The notes below the pieces were generated by a model, which worked only from the letters and a program-made list of their open reading frames with translations, did no database searches and had not been told where the DNA came from. Below, in pieces: positions 1 through 6,965 of a stretch of 10,749 bases of DNA; positions within the stretch are counted from its first letter, which is position 1; each line of letters begins with the position of its first letter. The DNA comes from Deltaproteobacteria bacterium (GTDB taxonomy: Bacteria > Desulfobacterota > Desulfobacteria > Desulfobacterales > JAUVGT01): NCBI GenBank assembly GCA_030593645.1, contig JAUVGT010000153.1, forward strand, positions 1-10,749. Direction: 5' to 3'. The translations under genes were made by a program, and so were the position numbers.

Positions 1-840
1 ACGAAAGAGGCCACGGAAGAGAAACCAAGAGAAGTTGAAGTCGTAAAAATGGATAAAATTTCAGATGGTCAAATGCCGGCAGATGTTCAATTGGTTTTGG
101 CTGCCATTCTGAATAAAGTAAACGGTGAGAAGAAAAAAGCGAATAAAGTTAGAAATGTCTGGTTTACCAAAAAAGGCAAGCATAGTATTTCAAAGGACTT
201 CAATTATAAAGGATTTTTACCTGTTAAATACCGTATCACCGGTCATGAAGCCGTGCAGGTTTCTAAAAAAAAGGTTCAAACACGCATGGATGGGCTTCTT
301 TTGTTACAGGATGAATTTGACCGAAGAGCCGGTTTTTATTTTTCTGTAGAGTATACTTCTTTAAAAAAAGGTATCGTTATCACAAAATCCTCAACGGCCC
401 CCATATCAACGCATTCTCCCAGAATAGAGGCTTATATCGTCCGAAAGTCTGATTTTGATGCGACACCTAAGGGAAGTTTACATTCATATACCAGGTTATA
501 TACCTTTGCTTTAGAAAAAGCGGTACCAATGTCATCCAAATCAAAAAAAGGTAAAAAAGGACCTGATGAAGAATATCTGTTTATCGTCTTCTGCAAAGAT
601 CGTCTTCTTGATGATTCCATACTGACTATGAAAGTGACAGCCAAGGCGAAAATGAAAGGAGACAGCCTTATTGAACCCATAGTTCTGAGTGATGAAGGGT
701 TTCGTTTCTTTATCGGTGCCGGGAAATTCAATACGGCTAAAAAAGCTCATAAATTTTACATTGGTTTGAGTTATACCCTTGATCCAACCGATGAATCCAA
801 ATCTGTTTTACTGGCTCGTTTTTCAAATATGCCCAAGTAG
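1..840 (+). CDS. Unrecognised protein, C-terminal part (5' end outside the window)
   Basis: The frame is open from base 1 to a TAG at 838-840, giving 279 visible residues. An ATG at 49 exists, but no convincing ribosome binding site precedes it. The 16 codons before it are open and encode a Glu/Lys-rich stretch (TKEATEEKPREVEVVK) that looks like an inter-domain linker, so the gene most likely begins left of the window. The rest is Lys-rich and mostly soluble, with alternating beta-type stretches such as GLLLLQDEFDRRAGFYFSVE and EYLFIVFCKDRLLDD. A basic patch (SSKSKKGKKG) sits near its middle. No membrane segment or catalytic motif is visible. I do not recognise the family. It could be the C-terminal domain of an envelope-associated protein, but that is only a guess from the charged linker. 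A hairpin follows the stop. Confidence 0.7.
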   Translation, partial: TKEATEEKPREVEVVKMDKISDGQMPADVQLVLAAILNKVNGEKKKANKVRNVWFTKKGKHSISKDFNYKGFLPVKYRITGHEAVQVSKKKVQTRMDGLLLLQDEFDRRAGFYFSVEYTSLKKGIVITKSSTAPISTHSPRIEAYIVRKSDFDATPKGSLHSYTRLYTFALEKAVPMSSKSKKGKKGPDEEYLFIVFCKDRLLDDSILTMKVTAKAKMKGDSLIEPIVLSDEGFRFFIGAGKFNTAKKAHKFYIGLSYTLDPTDESKSVLLARFSNMPK

Positions 841-852
841 CATATTAATTAT

Positions 853-883
853 GGATCTTCTCCAAATTAGTTGGAGAAGATCC
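853..883. terminator. Rho-independent-type hairpin between convergent genes
   Basis: A perfect 13-bp inverted repeat, GGATCTTCTCCAA (853-865) and TTGGAGAAGATCC (871-883), encloses a 5-base loop. On the plus strand it is followed by an AT-rich run ending in a T tract near 898-903. It lies between the stop of the plus-strand gene (840) and the stop of the minus-strand gene (884-886), so it probably serves both. The plus-strand T tract is interrupted and begins several bases after the stem, so efficiency is uncertain. Confidence 0.75.
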
Positions 884-1366
884 TTATTTAATAATAATTT
901 TTTCAAATTCACCCGGTTTGATGTTGGCAAACTCCGGCATTACTGACGCTAGTTTTTTTGAATTGAACCGGGTTAGTAACACGGGTTGACTGTCATTCCC
1001 ATCTTCATCCACATGGGCAAGAAAGATTTCTGTGAATGGTGTGTTTACTTTTGAAGAAAAAACAAGCCATTTGCTGTTTGGAGACCAGCTATGCCATGAA
1101 TTATGAATTTTTCGATTGCAACTCATCTGCCTTGCTTTACCACCTTTTGCAGGAACAATATAAAGCTTACTATCAGGTTGATTCATAATAGCATTTTCAC
1201 TTTGAGTAAATACAATCCATTTGCCATTTGGTGAATATCGGGGCCAGTAGTTACTTTTATCGTTATTATATGCTCCTTTCAGAGGTTCTGGTATTCCTCC
1301 TTTCCCATTATTAAAAGGGATGTGATAAAGATCATATTTTATAGTACGATTTTCGCCTGTCCCCAT
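884..1366 (-). pseudogene. TolB-like PD40 beta-propeller protein, 5'-truncated remnant
   Basis: The 160-residue product carries two WD40-like/PD40 propeller blade motifs: PRYSPNGKWIVFT (residues 42-54) and HSWSPNSKWLVFSS (92-105). Between them lies the segment QPDSKLYIVPAKGG. From memory, this matches the extreme C-terminal part of long periplasmic PD40 proteins of Bacteroidetes and deltaproteobacteria, which usually have several hundred residues and are related to the propeller of TolB. Here only about two blades remain, with no signal peptide. The ATG at 1364-1366 has only a weak GAAG upstream. The frame stays open a further 15 codons to a stop at 1412-1414, but those codons lie in sequence homologous to the neighbouring opposite-strand gene. 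The fragment therefore seems to have been cut at about 1365 by a rearrangement, and the ATG is probably fortuitous. A short functional protein cannot be excluded. Confidence 0.7.
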
Positions 1367-2168
1367 TTTTACTTCTACAATATATAAAAGTAATAACGGA
1401 ACAGTTCGGTATTATGAATTAAGTGAATATGCAGAATCCTGTGAGTTAGAAGCAGAATACTACTATTCATCCAACGGGAAACTTATGTTCTCATCTATAG
1501 AGTCTGTGTGTGAAATGGGTACTTTTGAAAGAATGAAGCAACTTGAAAGTAAGTATCAAAACCACTTTGAACCCAAGAACCAAAACTACTTTGATACCAA
1601 CGGTAAACTATTATACTCCAGTGATCATGATTTTGACGAATCAGAAAACAATGATTATGGCTTCCCCAACTCCATCCAGCAGCCTGAAGAGGATTTTAAA
1701 AATCGATGTCCTGAAGATCCGAACTCGGATAAAGTGATCATACATCATAAGGGTGGAGCAATTTCCTATGATATATATAAAGCCCGATATGGAATTATGG
1801 ATGGTAATCTGCATGCTGAAATTTTGGCAAAACATAGGAGCGGTCATAATCTATTCCCCGATTTGACTATTAAATTATACGGCTTGGGTATCCATCGTAC
1901 CAAACCTGTGTCTTTTGTCGGATATCACCGAATTGCAAAAAATATGACTGCTTTCTTCGAGGAAGAATTGGACAATTATCCAACATTGACTGAATTCCCA
2001 TTTAATTATAATATCGATCATAATGAAATTGTAATAAAATTAAGAAGATACACTATGCTATCAGTTGATTGGACCGGAGTCATACCAAATTATAAAAATA
2101 AGGATGGAAAAATAGAAGAAATTAAAATTGAAATAAAATGCACGATGAGTGATGATTTCTTTAAATAG
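1365..2168 (+). pseudogene. Exported module-family protein, 5'-truncated first copy of a tandem trio
   Basis: Translation from 1365 gives IFTSTIYKSNNGTVRYYEL and continues unbroken to the TAG at 2166-2168. This aligns with the middle of the repeat module of the two downstream genes, for example IFATIYKDNNGVVRKYEL in the third gene. The copy therefore begins inside a module and has no signal peptide. An in-frame ATG at 1485 lies in mid-module, has no clear ribosome binding site and is not a plausible native start. What remains is about half a module, ending in the conserved DFKN-x-CPE, followed by the C-terminal domain (IIHHKGG... to ...IKIEIKCTMS) shared with the gene at 3271-4656. Nucleotide similarity to the second gene is high: 1377-1418 and 2455-2496 match at roughly 36 of 42 positions by eye. 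Reading-frame integrity suggests recent truncation or residual selection. The function of the family is unknown. Confidence 0.7.
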
Positions 2169-2224
2169 AAATGAACTGAAACAGTTGCAATGCCACCCCT
2201 TTGCCTTGAAAATATCAGTTTTAT

Positions 2225-2228
2225 GGAG
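2225..2228 (+). promoter_or_regulatory. Ribosome binding site that fixes the start at 2236
   Basis: GGAG lies 7 bases before the ATG at 2236. Translation from that ATG begins directly with a signal peptide. The longer open frame from 2149 would overlap the end of the preceding copy and put 29 residues ahead of the signal, so it was not used. Confidence 0.7.
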
Positions 2229-2235
2229 TGAAAAA

Positions 2236-3180
2236 ATGGTAATAAAACAGATTATCTATTCAATTATTCTTTTACTTTTTGTTTTTATACCACTATACGG
2301 ACAGGAAATCGATGAAACCAACTGGAAATCCAACCCTAAAATTAAAAAAATTAGAAGTATCTACAAGGAGATACAGGATGATCTGGATAAAGATAAATAT
2401 GAAAAACAGTCGTTAAGCTGCAGCTGGGGTGACCAATCCCCTGGGATTTCAGGCGACATATATAAAAATCAAAACGGGACAATTCGGTATTATGAAATCA
2501 TGAGCGGATCCGGTCCTTCTTTTATTGAAGGTAAATACTACTATTCTTCAAAAGGTAACCTCAGGTTTTCATTCTTTCAGCTTGGAGCCATATATGGGAC
2601 TGAAAAAGAAAAACGAGTATATTTTGATGAAAACGGTAAACACCTTTACACCTATCTTAAACCCAAAGGTGTTGTTTGGAAGGGTGGGCTGCCGGAAAAT
2701 ATTATAAACCCGCTGGATGAATATGCCTGTCTGTCCTATGATAATCGGCTGAAATTAAAAGCCAAGATTCAGGAGATAAAACAAATATGCGATAAAATTG
2801 ATACCACTATTAATACCGGTGTATATAAAAAGCATAGTAAAGTTTGTGCGACAGGAGATGGATCTCGTGAAGTTTTTGGACTGATATACATAGACAAAAA
2901 TGGAATTGTTCGAAAATATGGATTGGATGGAGGAACAGGTGACTCTTCAGGTGAAGCCAACTATTACTATTCAAAAAAAGGTATACTCCGATTTTCATTC
3001 ATTAGATTGGGTTACTACAACGGAACAGATGAAAAAACAAGAACATTTTTTGATAAACACGGCCATTTTCTCTTTTCGGAAACGAGACTTGTCGGCCCCG
3101 GCTGTGCGTGTGGCTTTGCCTTTGACGGTGAAAATCCATTGGAAGATTTCAACGGTTTATGTGAGGGATACGAGGAATAA
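2236..3180 (+). CDS. Exported two-module protein of an unrecognised family (second copy)
   Basis: The 314-residue product starts with a signal peptide (residues 1-22, hydrophobic core IIYSIILLLFVFIPLYG, likely cleaved before QE). Two related modules follow, at about residues 27-167 and 168-314. Each runs through a helical KIK..R.IY..I segment, a Cys, IY-x-(D/N)-x-(N)G-x-(I/V)R-(K/Y)Y, a (K/N)YYYS-(S/K)-KG-x-LRFSF strand pair, (Y/F)FD-x-(N/H)G-x-x-(L/F), and a closing Cys. The first module has SLSCSW and DEYACLS; the second has SKVCATG and NGLCEG. This copy lacks the C-terminal domain of its two neighbours and stops just after the second module's last Cys. It starts 67 bases after the truncated first copy. 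The product is probably periplasmic or outer-surface and disulfide-bonded. I know of no function; the YYYS..G.LRFSF and YFD..G elements only loosely recall MORN/YwqK-type beta-hairpin repeats. Confidence 0.85.
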   Translation: MVIKQIIYSIILLLFVFIPLYGQEIDETNWKSNPKIKKIRSIYKEIQDDLDKDKYEKQSLSCSWGDQSPGISGDIYKNQNGTIRYYEIMSGSGPSFIEGKYYYSSKGNLRFSFFQLGAIYGTEKEKRVYFDENGKHLYTYLKPKGVVWKGGLPENIINPLDEYACLSYDNRLKLKAKIQEIKQICDKIDTTINTGVYKKHSKVCATGDGSREVFGLIYIDKNGIVRKYGLDGGTGDSSGEANYYYSKKGILRFSFIRLGYYNGTDEKTRTFFDKHGHFLFSETRLVGPGCACGFAFDGENPLEDFNGLCEGYEE

Positions 3181-3270
3181 TGTCCCATTCTTTTTACAGC
3201 AGGGAACATGGAAGTGAGACCCCTTCAACCAATCAACTTACAGCACTATCCTTAAGGAGAAAATATTTTA

Positions 3271-4656
3271 ATGAAACAAAGTATCTATTCAATTTTTATT
3301 TTATTTGTTGTTCTGACATCTTTGTATGCTCAGGAGATTAATGAGAGCAACTGGAAATCTCACCCAAAGATTAAGGAATCAGCAGAACTCTACGATAAAG
3401 TTTGGGATGAAAGGGGGAAATATAAAACCCAGGAGCGGAGTTGTATTGGGAATAACGAAAATCTTGATATTACAGTTAGAATATATAGAGACAATAAGGG
3501 TAAAATTCGAATGTATGAACTGTTTGTAAAATCAGATGATACTGCAGCCCATGGCGAATACTGTTACTCAGCGACAGGTATACTGAGGTTTTCCTGGCTG
3601 ACACTGGAGTCACTTGGAGAAGTAGCAATAGAAAAAGAATTATACTTTGATCAAAAAGGTAATCATCTTTATACTGATGCCAGACTTAGAGGACTCACCT
3701 GGAAGGATGCTTTACCTGAAAAGATCAAAGATCCATCAGTTGATTTTGACAATTGCCACGGCGGTAGCAACTGGTCATCCCATCCTAAGATTAAAGAAGT
3801 AAGAAAAATCTATGAAAAAATTAATGAAAAAGTATGGAAATATAACTCACAGGATCGAGAATGTGAATTTGATGGGGGATCAAACGGTATTTTTGCTACA
3901 ATATACAAAGATAATAATGGAGTAGTTCGAAAGTATGAACTGGATGGAGGATCTGATGATTCGGTCGCTCACGGGGAATATTACTATTCATCAAAAGGCC
4001 TACTCAGATTTTCATTTCTGGTTCAACGGGCTGTGAACGGTACTCACTCTGAGCGTAGAAATTATTTCGATACCAATAACAAATTGATATATTCTGATTA
4101 TCGCTTAATAGAAGGTCCGGGATATCCAGAATGGTTCGAGCAATCTATTAAGCACCCTGAAAATGATTTTAAAAATTTATGCCCGGAAAAAATAAAAAAG
4201 GGTGAAGTTATCATACATCATCAATATGAAACACTTTTATACAATATATATCAAGCCCAATATGCAATAATGGATAATGATTTACATGCGGAAATTAAAG
4301 CGGAGCCCGCGGATGACAACCGCCTTGATTATTACGGGAAATTGGATATTGAATTGAATGGATTGGGTATTAAAGGGATTGGGTCTTCATCTTTTGCCGG
4401 GAATCACCATATATCTAAAAATCCAAAAGATGAATCCGAACGAAAAATCGATTCGTTCCCCACGGTTTCCCTTTCAGCATTTAATCGTTCTGATATCGAT
4501 CATAATCATATTAAAATCAAATTAAAAGATGATAATGTACTGGTAATTGAGTGGACAGGAGTTGCACCAGATTTAAAATATGACAATAAAAAAGTAAATA
4601 ATATTAAAATTGAAATAAAATGTAATATGAGTAATGATTTATTTGATGAACCTTAA
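3271..4656 (+). CDS. Exported two-module protein with C-terminal domain (third copy)
   Basis: This is the most complete member of the trio, with 461 residues. AAGGAG at 3254-3259 precedes the ATG by 11 bases. A signal peptide (residues 1-20, ...VVLTSLYA before QE) leads into module 1 (about 25-166, starting NWKSHPKIKE) and module 2 (167-310, starting NWSSHPKIKE). A C-terminal domain covers 311-461. Each module has the paired Cys (ERSC and FDNC; DREC and KNLC) and the GEY-x-YS-x-x-G-x-LRFS(F/W) signature. The C-terminal domain (EVIIHHQYE..., ...VIEWTGVAPD..., ...IKIEIKCNMS) is predicted by eye to be beta-rich and matches that of the truncated first copy, including an identical 20-base stretch at 2121-2140 and 4603-4622. 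I infer an exported, disulfide-stabilised envelope or secreted protein. No enzyme motif is visible. A hairpin follows. Confidence 0.88.
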   Translation: MKQSIYSIFILFVVLTSLYAQEINESNWKSHPKIKESAELYDKVWDERGKYKTQERSCIGNNENLDITVRIYRDNKGKIRMYELFVKSDDTAAHGEYCYSATGILRFSWLTLESLGEVAIEKELYFDQKGNHLYTDARLRGLTWKDALPEKIKDPSVDFDNCHGGSNWSSHPKIKEVRKIYEKINEKVWKYNSQDRECEFDGGSNGIFATIYKDNNGVVRKYELDGGSDDSVAHGEYYYSSKGLLRFSFLVQRAVNGTHSERRNYFDTNNKLIYSDYRLIEGPGYPEWFEQSIKHPENDFKNLCPEKIKKGEVIIHHQYETLLYNIYQAQYAIMDNDLHAEIKAEPADDNRLDYYGKLDIELNGLGIKGIGSSSFAGNHHISKNPKDESERKIDSFPTVSLSAFNRSDIDHNHIKIKLKDDNVLVIEWTGVAPDLKYDNKKVNNIKIEIKCNMSNDLFDEP

Positions 4657-4698
4657 AGGTTCCCCTGGAATTTTCGAAACTATATAGTACTGGAAAAC

Positions 4699-4732
4699 GG
4701 TATGGTGACGTCATTCAGTCCGTCGCCATACC
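4699..4732. terminator. Hairpin between convergent genes, probable terminator
   Basis: GGTATGGTGACG (4699-4710) pairs with CGTCGCCATACC (4721-4732) as a 12-bp stem with one G-U pair and a 10-base loop. It lies between the stops at 4656 (plus) and 4764 (minus). A short T run follows the stem only in the minus direction (GTTTTCC), so it fits best as the terminator of the minus-strand gene. Action on plus-strand transcripts is less certain. Confidence 0.55.
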
Positions 4733-4763
4733 ATTACCATTCCTCCAAAACGTCCCGTACCTA

Positions 4764-5438
4764 CTATTCACACTCTGCTGTGTAGCGGAATTGGTTTTGA
4801 TTGTTCCACCTGTGACTGTCATTATCATGATTCCCGTCATCGTTCTGTTCGTTGCCGTCCATATGAATATCAGGATCATAACTGACACAAAGTACGATTC
4901 TATGATTCATACGGGCTTCGCACCCGCCCAGATCCCAGTGCGGCGGTCCCCAGTAGAGAAAATCAGGATAATAATCTTTGACTCGAATCGTACCTCGAAT
5001 GACCATAGTACTGCCACTGTTCAGCCTGGTAATGGGCACACTGTAGACAATGGGTTCAGCATCCGGACCGCTCAAGTGCGGCAGAACAACCTTGACCCAT
5101 GCAGCAGCCTGTCCAACTCCGGATATAAAATCCCCTCCTCCGACATTTTTAACACGTCCGTTAACTATCGTTATATCATCCCGATGTGTTAAACTGATTA
5201 TTCTGGCCTCAAGATCGGGATCTCCAGGGCCCTTGGGTGTGGGCTTTTTTACGACTTTCTTTTTAAATTTCTTCTTATGAATTTTCTTAACCGGTTTCTT
5301 TAAAACAGCAGTGCTTTTTTTTGTCTGCTTAACGGCTTTCTTTGTCGTCTGGGATGCTGCATTTGCATTTTGAAAACTCACCAGCATCAGAAAAAAGCCT
5401 GCCAGTATAAAAATATTCAATCTATTTAACGCTTTCAT
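4764..5438 (-). CDS. Exported protein with Lys-rich linker and CARDB-like domain
   Basis: Starting at 5438 the product has 224 residues. The reasons for this start are an AAAGGA 8 bases upstream (5447-5452 on the plus strand) and an immediate signal peptide (MKALNRLNIFILAGFFLMLV..., likely cut after NANA). An in-frame ATG at 5468, preceded by GAGG, would add ten residues and remains possible. After the signal comes a strongly basic stretch (about residues 31-62, many KK and KKPVKK motifs). A domain containing ITIVNGRVKNVGGGDF, a typical CARDB/Ig-like opening strand pair, follows at about 70-200, with two Cys (GGCEAR and IVLCVS). The tail is Asp/Asn-rich (GNEQNDDGNHDND), like the acidic ends of CARDB domains, and finishes ECE. 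The basic linker could bind acidic polymers such as LPS, nucleic acid or peptidoglycan; this is inference. The domain call is from motif memory only. Confidence 0.8.
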   Translation of the reverse strand: MKALNRLNIFILAGFFLMLVSFQNANAASQTTKKAVKQTKKSTAVLKKPVKKIHKKKFKKKVVKKPTPKGPGDPDLEARIISLTHRDDITIVNGRVKNVGGGDFISGVGQAAAWVKVVLPHLSGPDAEPIVYSVPITRLNSGSTMVIRGTIRVKDYYPDFLYWGPPHWDLGGCEARMNHRIVLCVSYDPDIHMDGNEQNDDGNHDNDSHRWNNQNQFRYTAECE

Positions 5439-5680
5439 GGGGTCGATCCTTTCCGATTTCAGTTTCATGGTTTGGCCCTCTTTATTGGTTCAATTTATGT
5501 TTAATGGGCCTTAAAAATCGATTCACATTTTTGTTAATCAAGTGCGCTTTACCGTCATTCACGATTTGCTTAATGGTAAGTGCATGTAAACGTGAAAAAG
5601 GTTCAAAAAATCTGATGCCCGCGGCACAATTTGATAACAGAAATCAAATGAATAAGAATTTTCTATCAGGCGATGAACCA

Positions 5681-5763
5681 ATGAAAAGTAAGTTTACGAT
5701 CATTTTATCTATGCTGGCTGCATTTTCAATTTTTATTAGATACTCAAATATGATGGTCTCGTA
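5681..5763 (+). pseudogene. Signal-peptide-like ORF interrupted by a MITE-like element
   Basis: MKSKFTIILSMLAAFSIFI resembles the start of an exported protein, but the frame stops at 5761-5763, a few codons inside the repeat element at 5752. In silico removal of the element and one copy of the flanking AAATAT leaves the frame open for 41 codons, as far as the second dispersed hairpin (TGA at 6000-6002). A longer in-frame reading from ATG 5504, containing a lipobox-like VSAC, has no ribosome binding site and is doubtful. This is probably a gene remnant, though chance cannot be excluded at this length. Confidence 0.35.
5746..5751. repeat. Left copy of the 6-bp flanking direct repeat (AAATAT)
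   Basis: AAATAT abuts the left terminal inverted repeat and recurs at 5941-5946 directly after the right one. The motif is AT-rich and short, so the match alone is weak. Its exact placement at both element ends supports a target-site duplication. Confidence 0.6.
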
Positions 5764-5940
5764 AAAAGTCCGAATTAGACGGTTTCGTAAAAAGTTCAAA
5801 TTCAAGGCGTGCAAATTTTGCAATCATGAAGCGTACTTATCGGACCTTCCCTGTTAAATCTGTGCTTTTTATTTAACCGGGGCGTTGAATGATTGCGAAA
5901 TGCGGCACAACGCAGAAGTTGGACTTTTTAATAGACCGTC
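5752..5940. mobile_element. MITE-like palindromic element with terminal inverted repeats
   Basis: The left end GATGGTCTCGTAAAAAGTCC (5752-5771) and the right end GGACTTTTTAATAGACCGTC (5921-5940) are inverted repeats matching at 17 of 20 positions. A second copy of the left end, GACGGTTTCGTAAAAAGTTC, occurs at 5778-5797. The interior is also palindromic: GCAAATTTTGCAATCAT near 5811-5827 opposes ATGATTGCGAAATGC near 5888-5902, and CCCTGTTAAAT (5849-5859) opposes ATTTAACCGGG (5871-5881). The 189-bp unit could thus fold into one long imperfect hairpin. AAATAT directly flanks both ends (5746-5751 and 5941-5946), as expected of a target-site duplication. It encodes no transposase, so it would need one in trans. 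I recall similar GTCTCGTAAAAAGTCC elements in Desulfobacteraceae genomes. Confidence 0.8.
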
Positions 5941-5946
5941 AAATAT
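5941..5946. repeat. Right copy of the 6-bp flanking direct repeat (AAATAT)
   Basis: This is the partner of the repeat at 5746-5751, directly outside the right inverted repeat. Including the preceding TC, the identical stretch is 8 bases (TCAAATAT) at both sites. Confidence 0.6.
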
Positions 5947-5975
5947 ACTTCCAGTATTTTATTCGCCCAGTCCTA

Positions 5976-6002
5976 CTGGATTCCGGCCTCCGCCGGAATG
6001 AT
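5976..6002. repeat. Dispersed TTCCGGC-GCCGGAA hairpin repeat
   Basis: CTGGATTCCGGCCTCC and what follows form an 8-bp perfect stem, ATTCCGGC (5980-5987) and GCCGGAAT (5992-5999), with a CTCC loop. The CTGGATTCCGGC...GCCGGAATGA type is a very common small intergenic repeat in proteobacteria (established knowledge, by memory). It lies 36 bases after the MITE-like element, so two unrelated repeats have accumulated in this gap. No terminator-type T run follows directly. Confidence 0.65.
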
Positions 6003-6095
6003 AGTGTCCTTTTAATAATACATAGGATAAAACCTTTTATCTCTGACCCGGCCCATAAGACCAGGTTTAATTTACTATAATAAATATAAAACTGA

Positions 6096-6125
6096 TTGAA
6101 ACACTGACCTTAAATTTGATATCAT
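6096..6125 (+). promoter_or_regulatory. Possible sigma-70-type promoter for the SDR/ACS-like cluster
   Basis: TTGAAA (6096-6101) and TATCAT (6120-6125) are separated by 18 bases in the AT-rich stretch 48 bases before the ATG at 6174. Each box is one base from consensus. It is the best match seen by eye. AT-rich DNA gives such matches by chance, so support is modest. Confidence 0.35.
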
Positions 6126-6173
6126 ACAGAATCAAAGCAGTGAGTTAAAACTTATTAAACAGGACGGGGGCAT

Positions 6174-6938
6174 ATGAAAAAAACAGTATTGGTTACCGGT
6201 GGTTCCAGCGGAATAGGAACATCCACTGTAAAATTGTTTGTGAAAAAAGGTTTCAGGGTATTATTCACTTATAATTCTGGGAAGGAATCTGCCCGGAAAA
6301 TTATTGATCAATTGGAATCCGATGATGTCCGGATGTTTCATTTTACACAGGGAAATCTTGAATCCCAGGAAACGCTTCTGACACAGCTCCCTGACAGGAT
6401 TGATGTACTGATCAATAATGCGGCTGTGGGTTCAGCCACGGTCAAAAGGCTTTCGGATAACAAATACGAGCAGGACCGTAAGATGTTTGAAATCAATTGC
6501 CTTGGGGTCTTGTGGCTCACCGAAGGGATCATTCCCAGGATGATCGAAAACGGCGGGAAAATCATCAATATCAGCTCAGTCGGCGGCGGCATTTTTCATT
6601 TCCCGGGATTTTCACTGGCGGATGGCATGAGTAAGGCAGCGGTAGCATTTATGACAAAACAGCTCGCAGCCGAGCATGCCCATACAAAAATTGATATTTT
6701 TGCCATTTGCCCGGGCGCAACAGATACGGATATGTTCCAGTCCAGCACATTAAACAAGCTGACGGATGATGAAAGAAAAGAATTTCTTGAAATCCTTCCC
6801 AAAAAAAGACTGATTCATCCGGATGAAATTGCACGGATCTGCGAATTTCTTTCCCAGGAACAGTCCACTGTGATGCATGGTGCTGTGATTGATTCTTCTA
6901 TGGGATTAGGGGTCAGCCCCGGGATGATTAATAAATAA
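6174..6938 (+). CDS. Short-chain dehydrogenase/reductase (SDR) with Asp in place of the catalytic Tyr
   Basis: The 254-residue product has the length and fold markers of a classical SDR: the nucleotide-binding TGGSSGIG (residues 8-15), NNAA (81-84), the tetrad Asn (N108 in EINCLG), NISS (132-135), and CPGATDTDM (179-187) in the PG position. The expected YxxxK reads D150-G-M-S-K154, so Lys is present but Tyr is replaced by Asp. No Tyr occurs between S135 and K154, and the loop before it is 2-3 residues longer than usual. The family reduces or oxidises carbonyl/alcohol groups with NAD(P)H. Without Tyr the enzyme may use different chemistry or be non-catalytic. AGGA lies 9 bases before the ATG. 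It is first of a likely operon, 27 bases ahead of the ACS-like gene. The substrate is unknown. Confidence 0.93.
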   Translation: MKKTVLVTGGSSGIGTSTVKLFVKKGFRVLFTYNSGKESARKIIDQLESDDVRMFHFTQGNLESQETLLTQLPDRIDVLINNAAVGSATVKRLSDNKYEQDRKMFEINCLGVLWLTEGIIPRMIENGGKIINISSVGGGIFHFPGFSLADGMSKAAVAFMTKQLAAEHAHTKIDIFAICPGATDTDMFQSSTLNKLTDDERKEFLEILPKKRLIHPDEIARICEFLSQEQSTVMHGAVIDSSMGLGVSPGMINK

Positions 6939-6965
6939 TTCAAATTGAATAGTTAAGGTTATTTA

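Noticed and set aside
49..51. ATG at 49 as the start of the first gene
   Set aside because: The frame is open back to base 1, no ribosome binding site precedes the ATG, and the upstream codons encode a protein-like charged linker. The gene was treated as entering from the left.
1367..1411. N-terminal extension of the propeller fragment on the minus strand
   Set aside because: The frame is open to a stop at 1412-1414, but these bases are homologous to the opposite-strand module family, so the extra codons are not propeller sequence.
3181..3270. Frameshifted C-terminal domain after the second module-family gene
   Set aside because: No frame of this spacer resembles the C-terminal domain of the neighbours; the second copy appears to end naturally after its second module.
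4791..5280. Overlapping plus-strand ORFs opposite the CARDB-like gene
   Set aside because: They are antisense to a gene with a clear signal peptide and domain, and lack ribosome binding sites and recognisable motifs.
5504..5680. Lipoprotein-like ORF starting at 5504
   Set aside because: It has a VSAC lipobox-like motif, but no ribosome binding site, a poor signal core and no known similarity. Only the stretch from 5681 looks like a signal peptide.
5889..6080. 63-codon plus-strand ORF
   Set aside because: It lies mostly within the MITE-like element and the dispersed hairpin and has no gene-like features.
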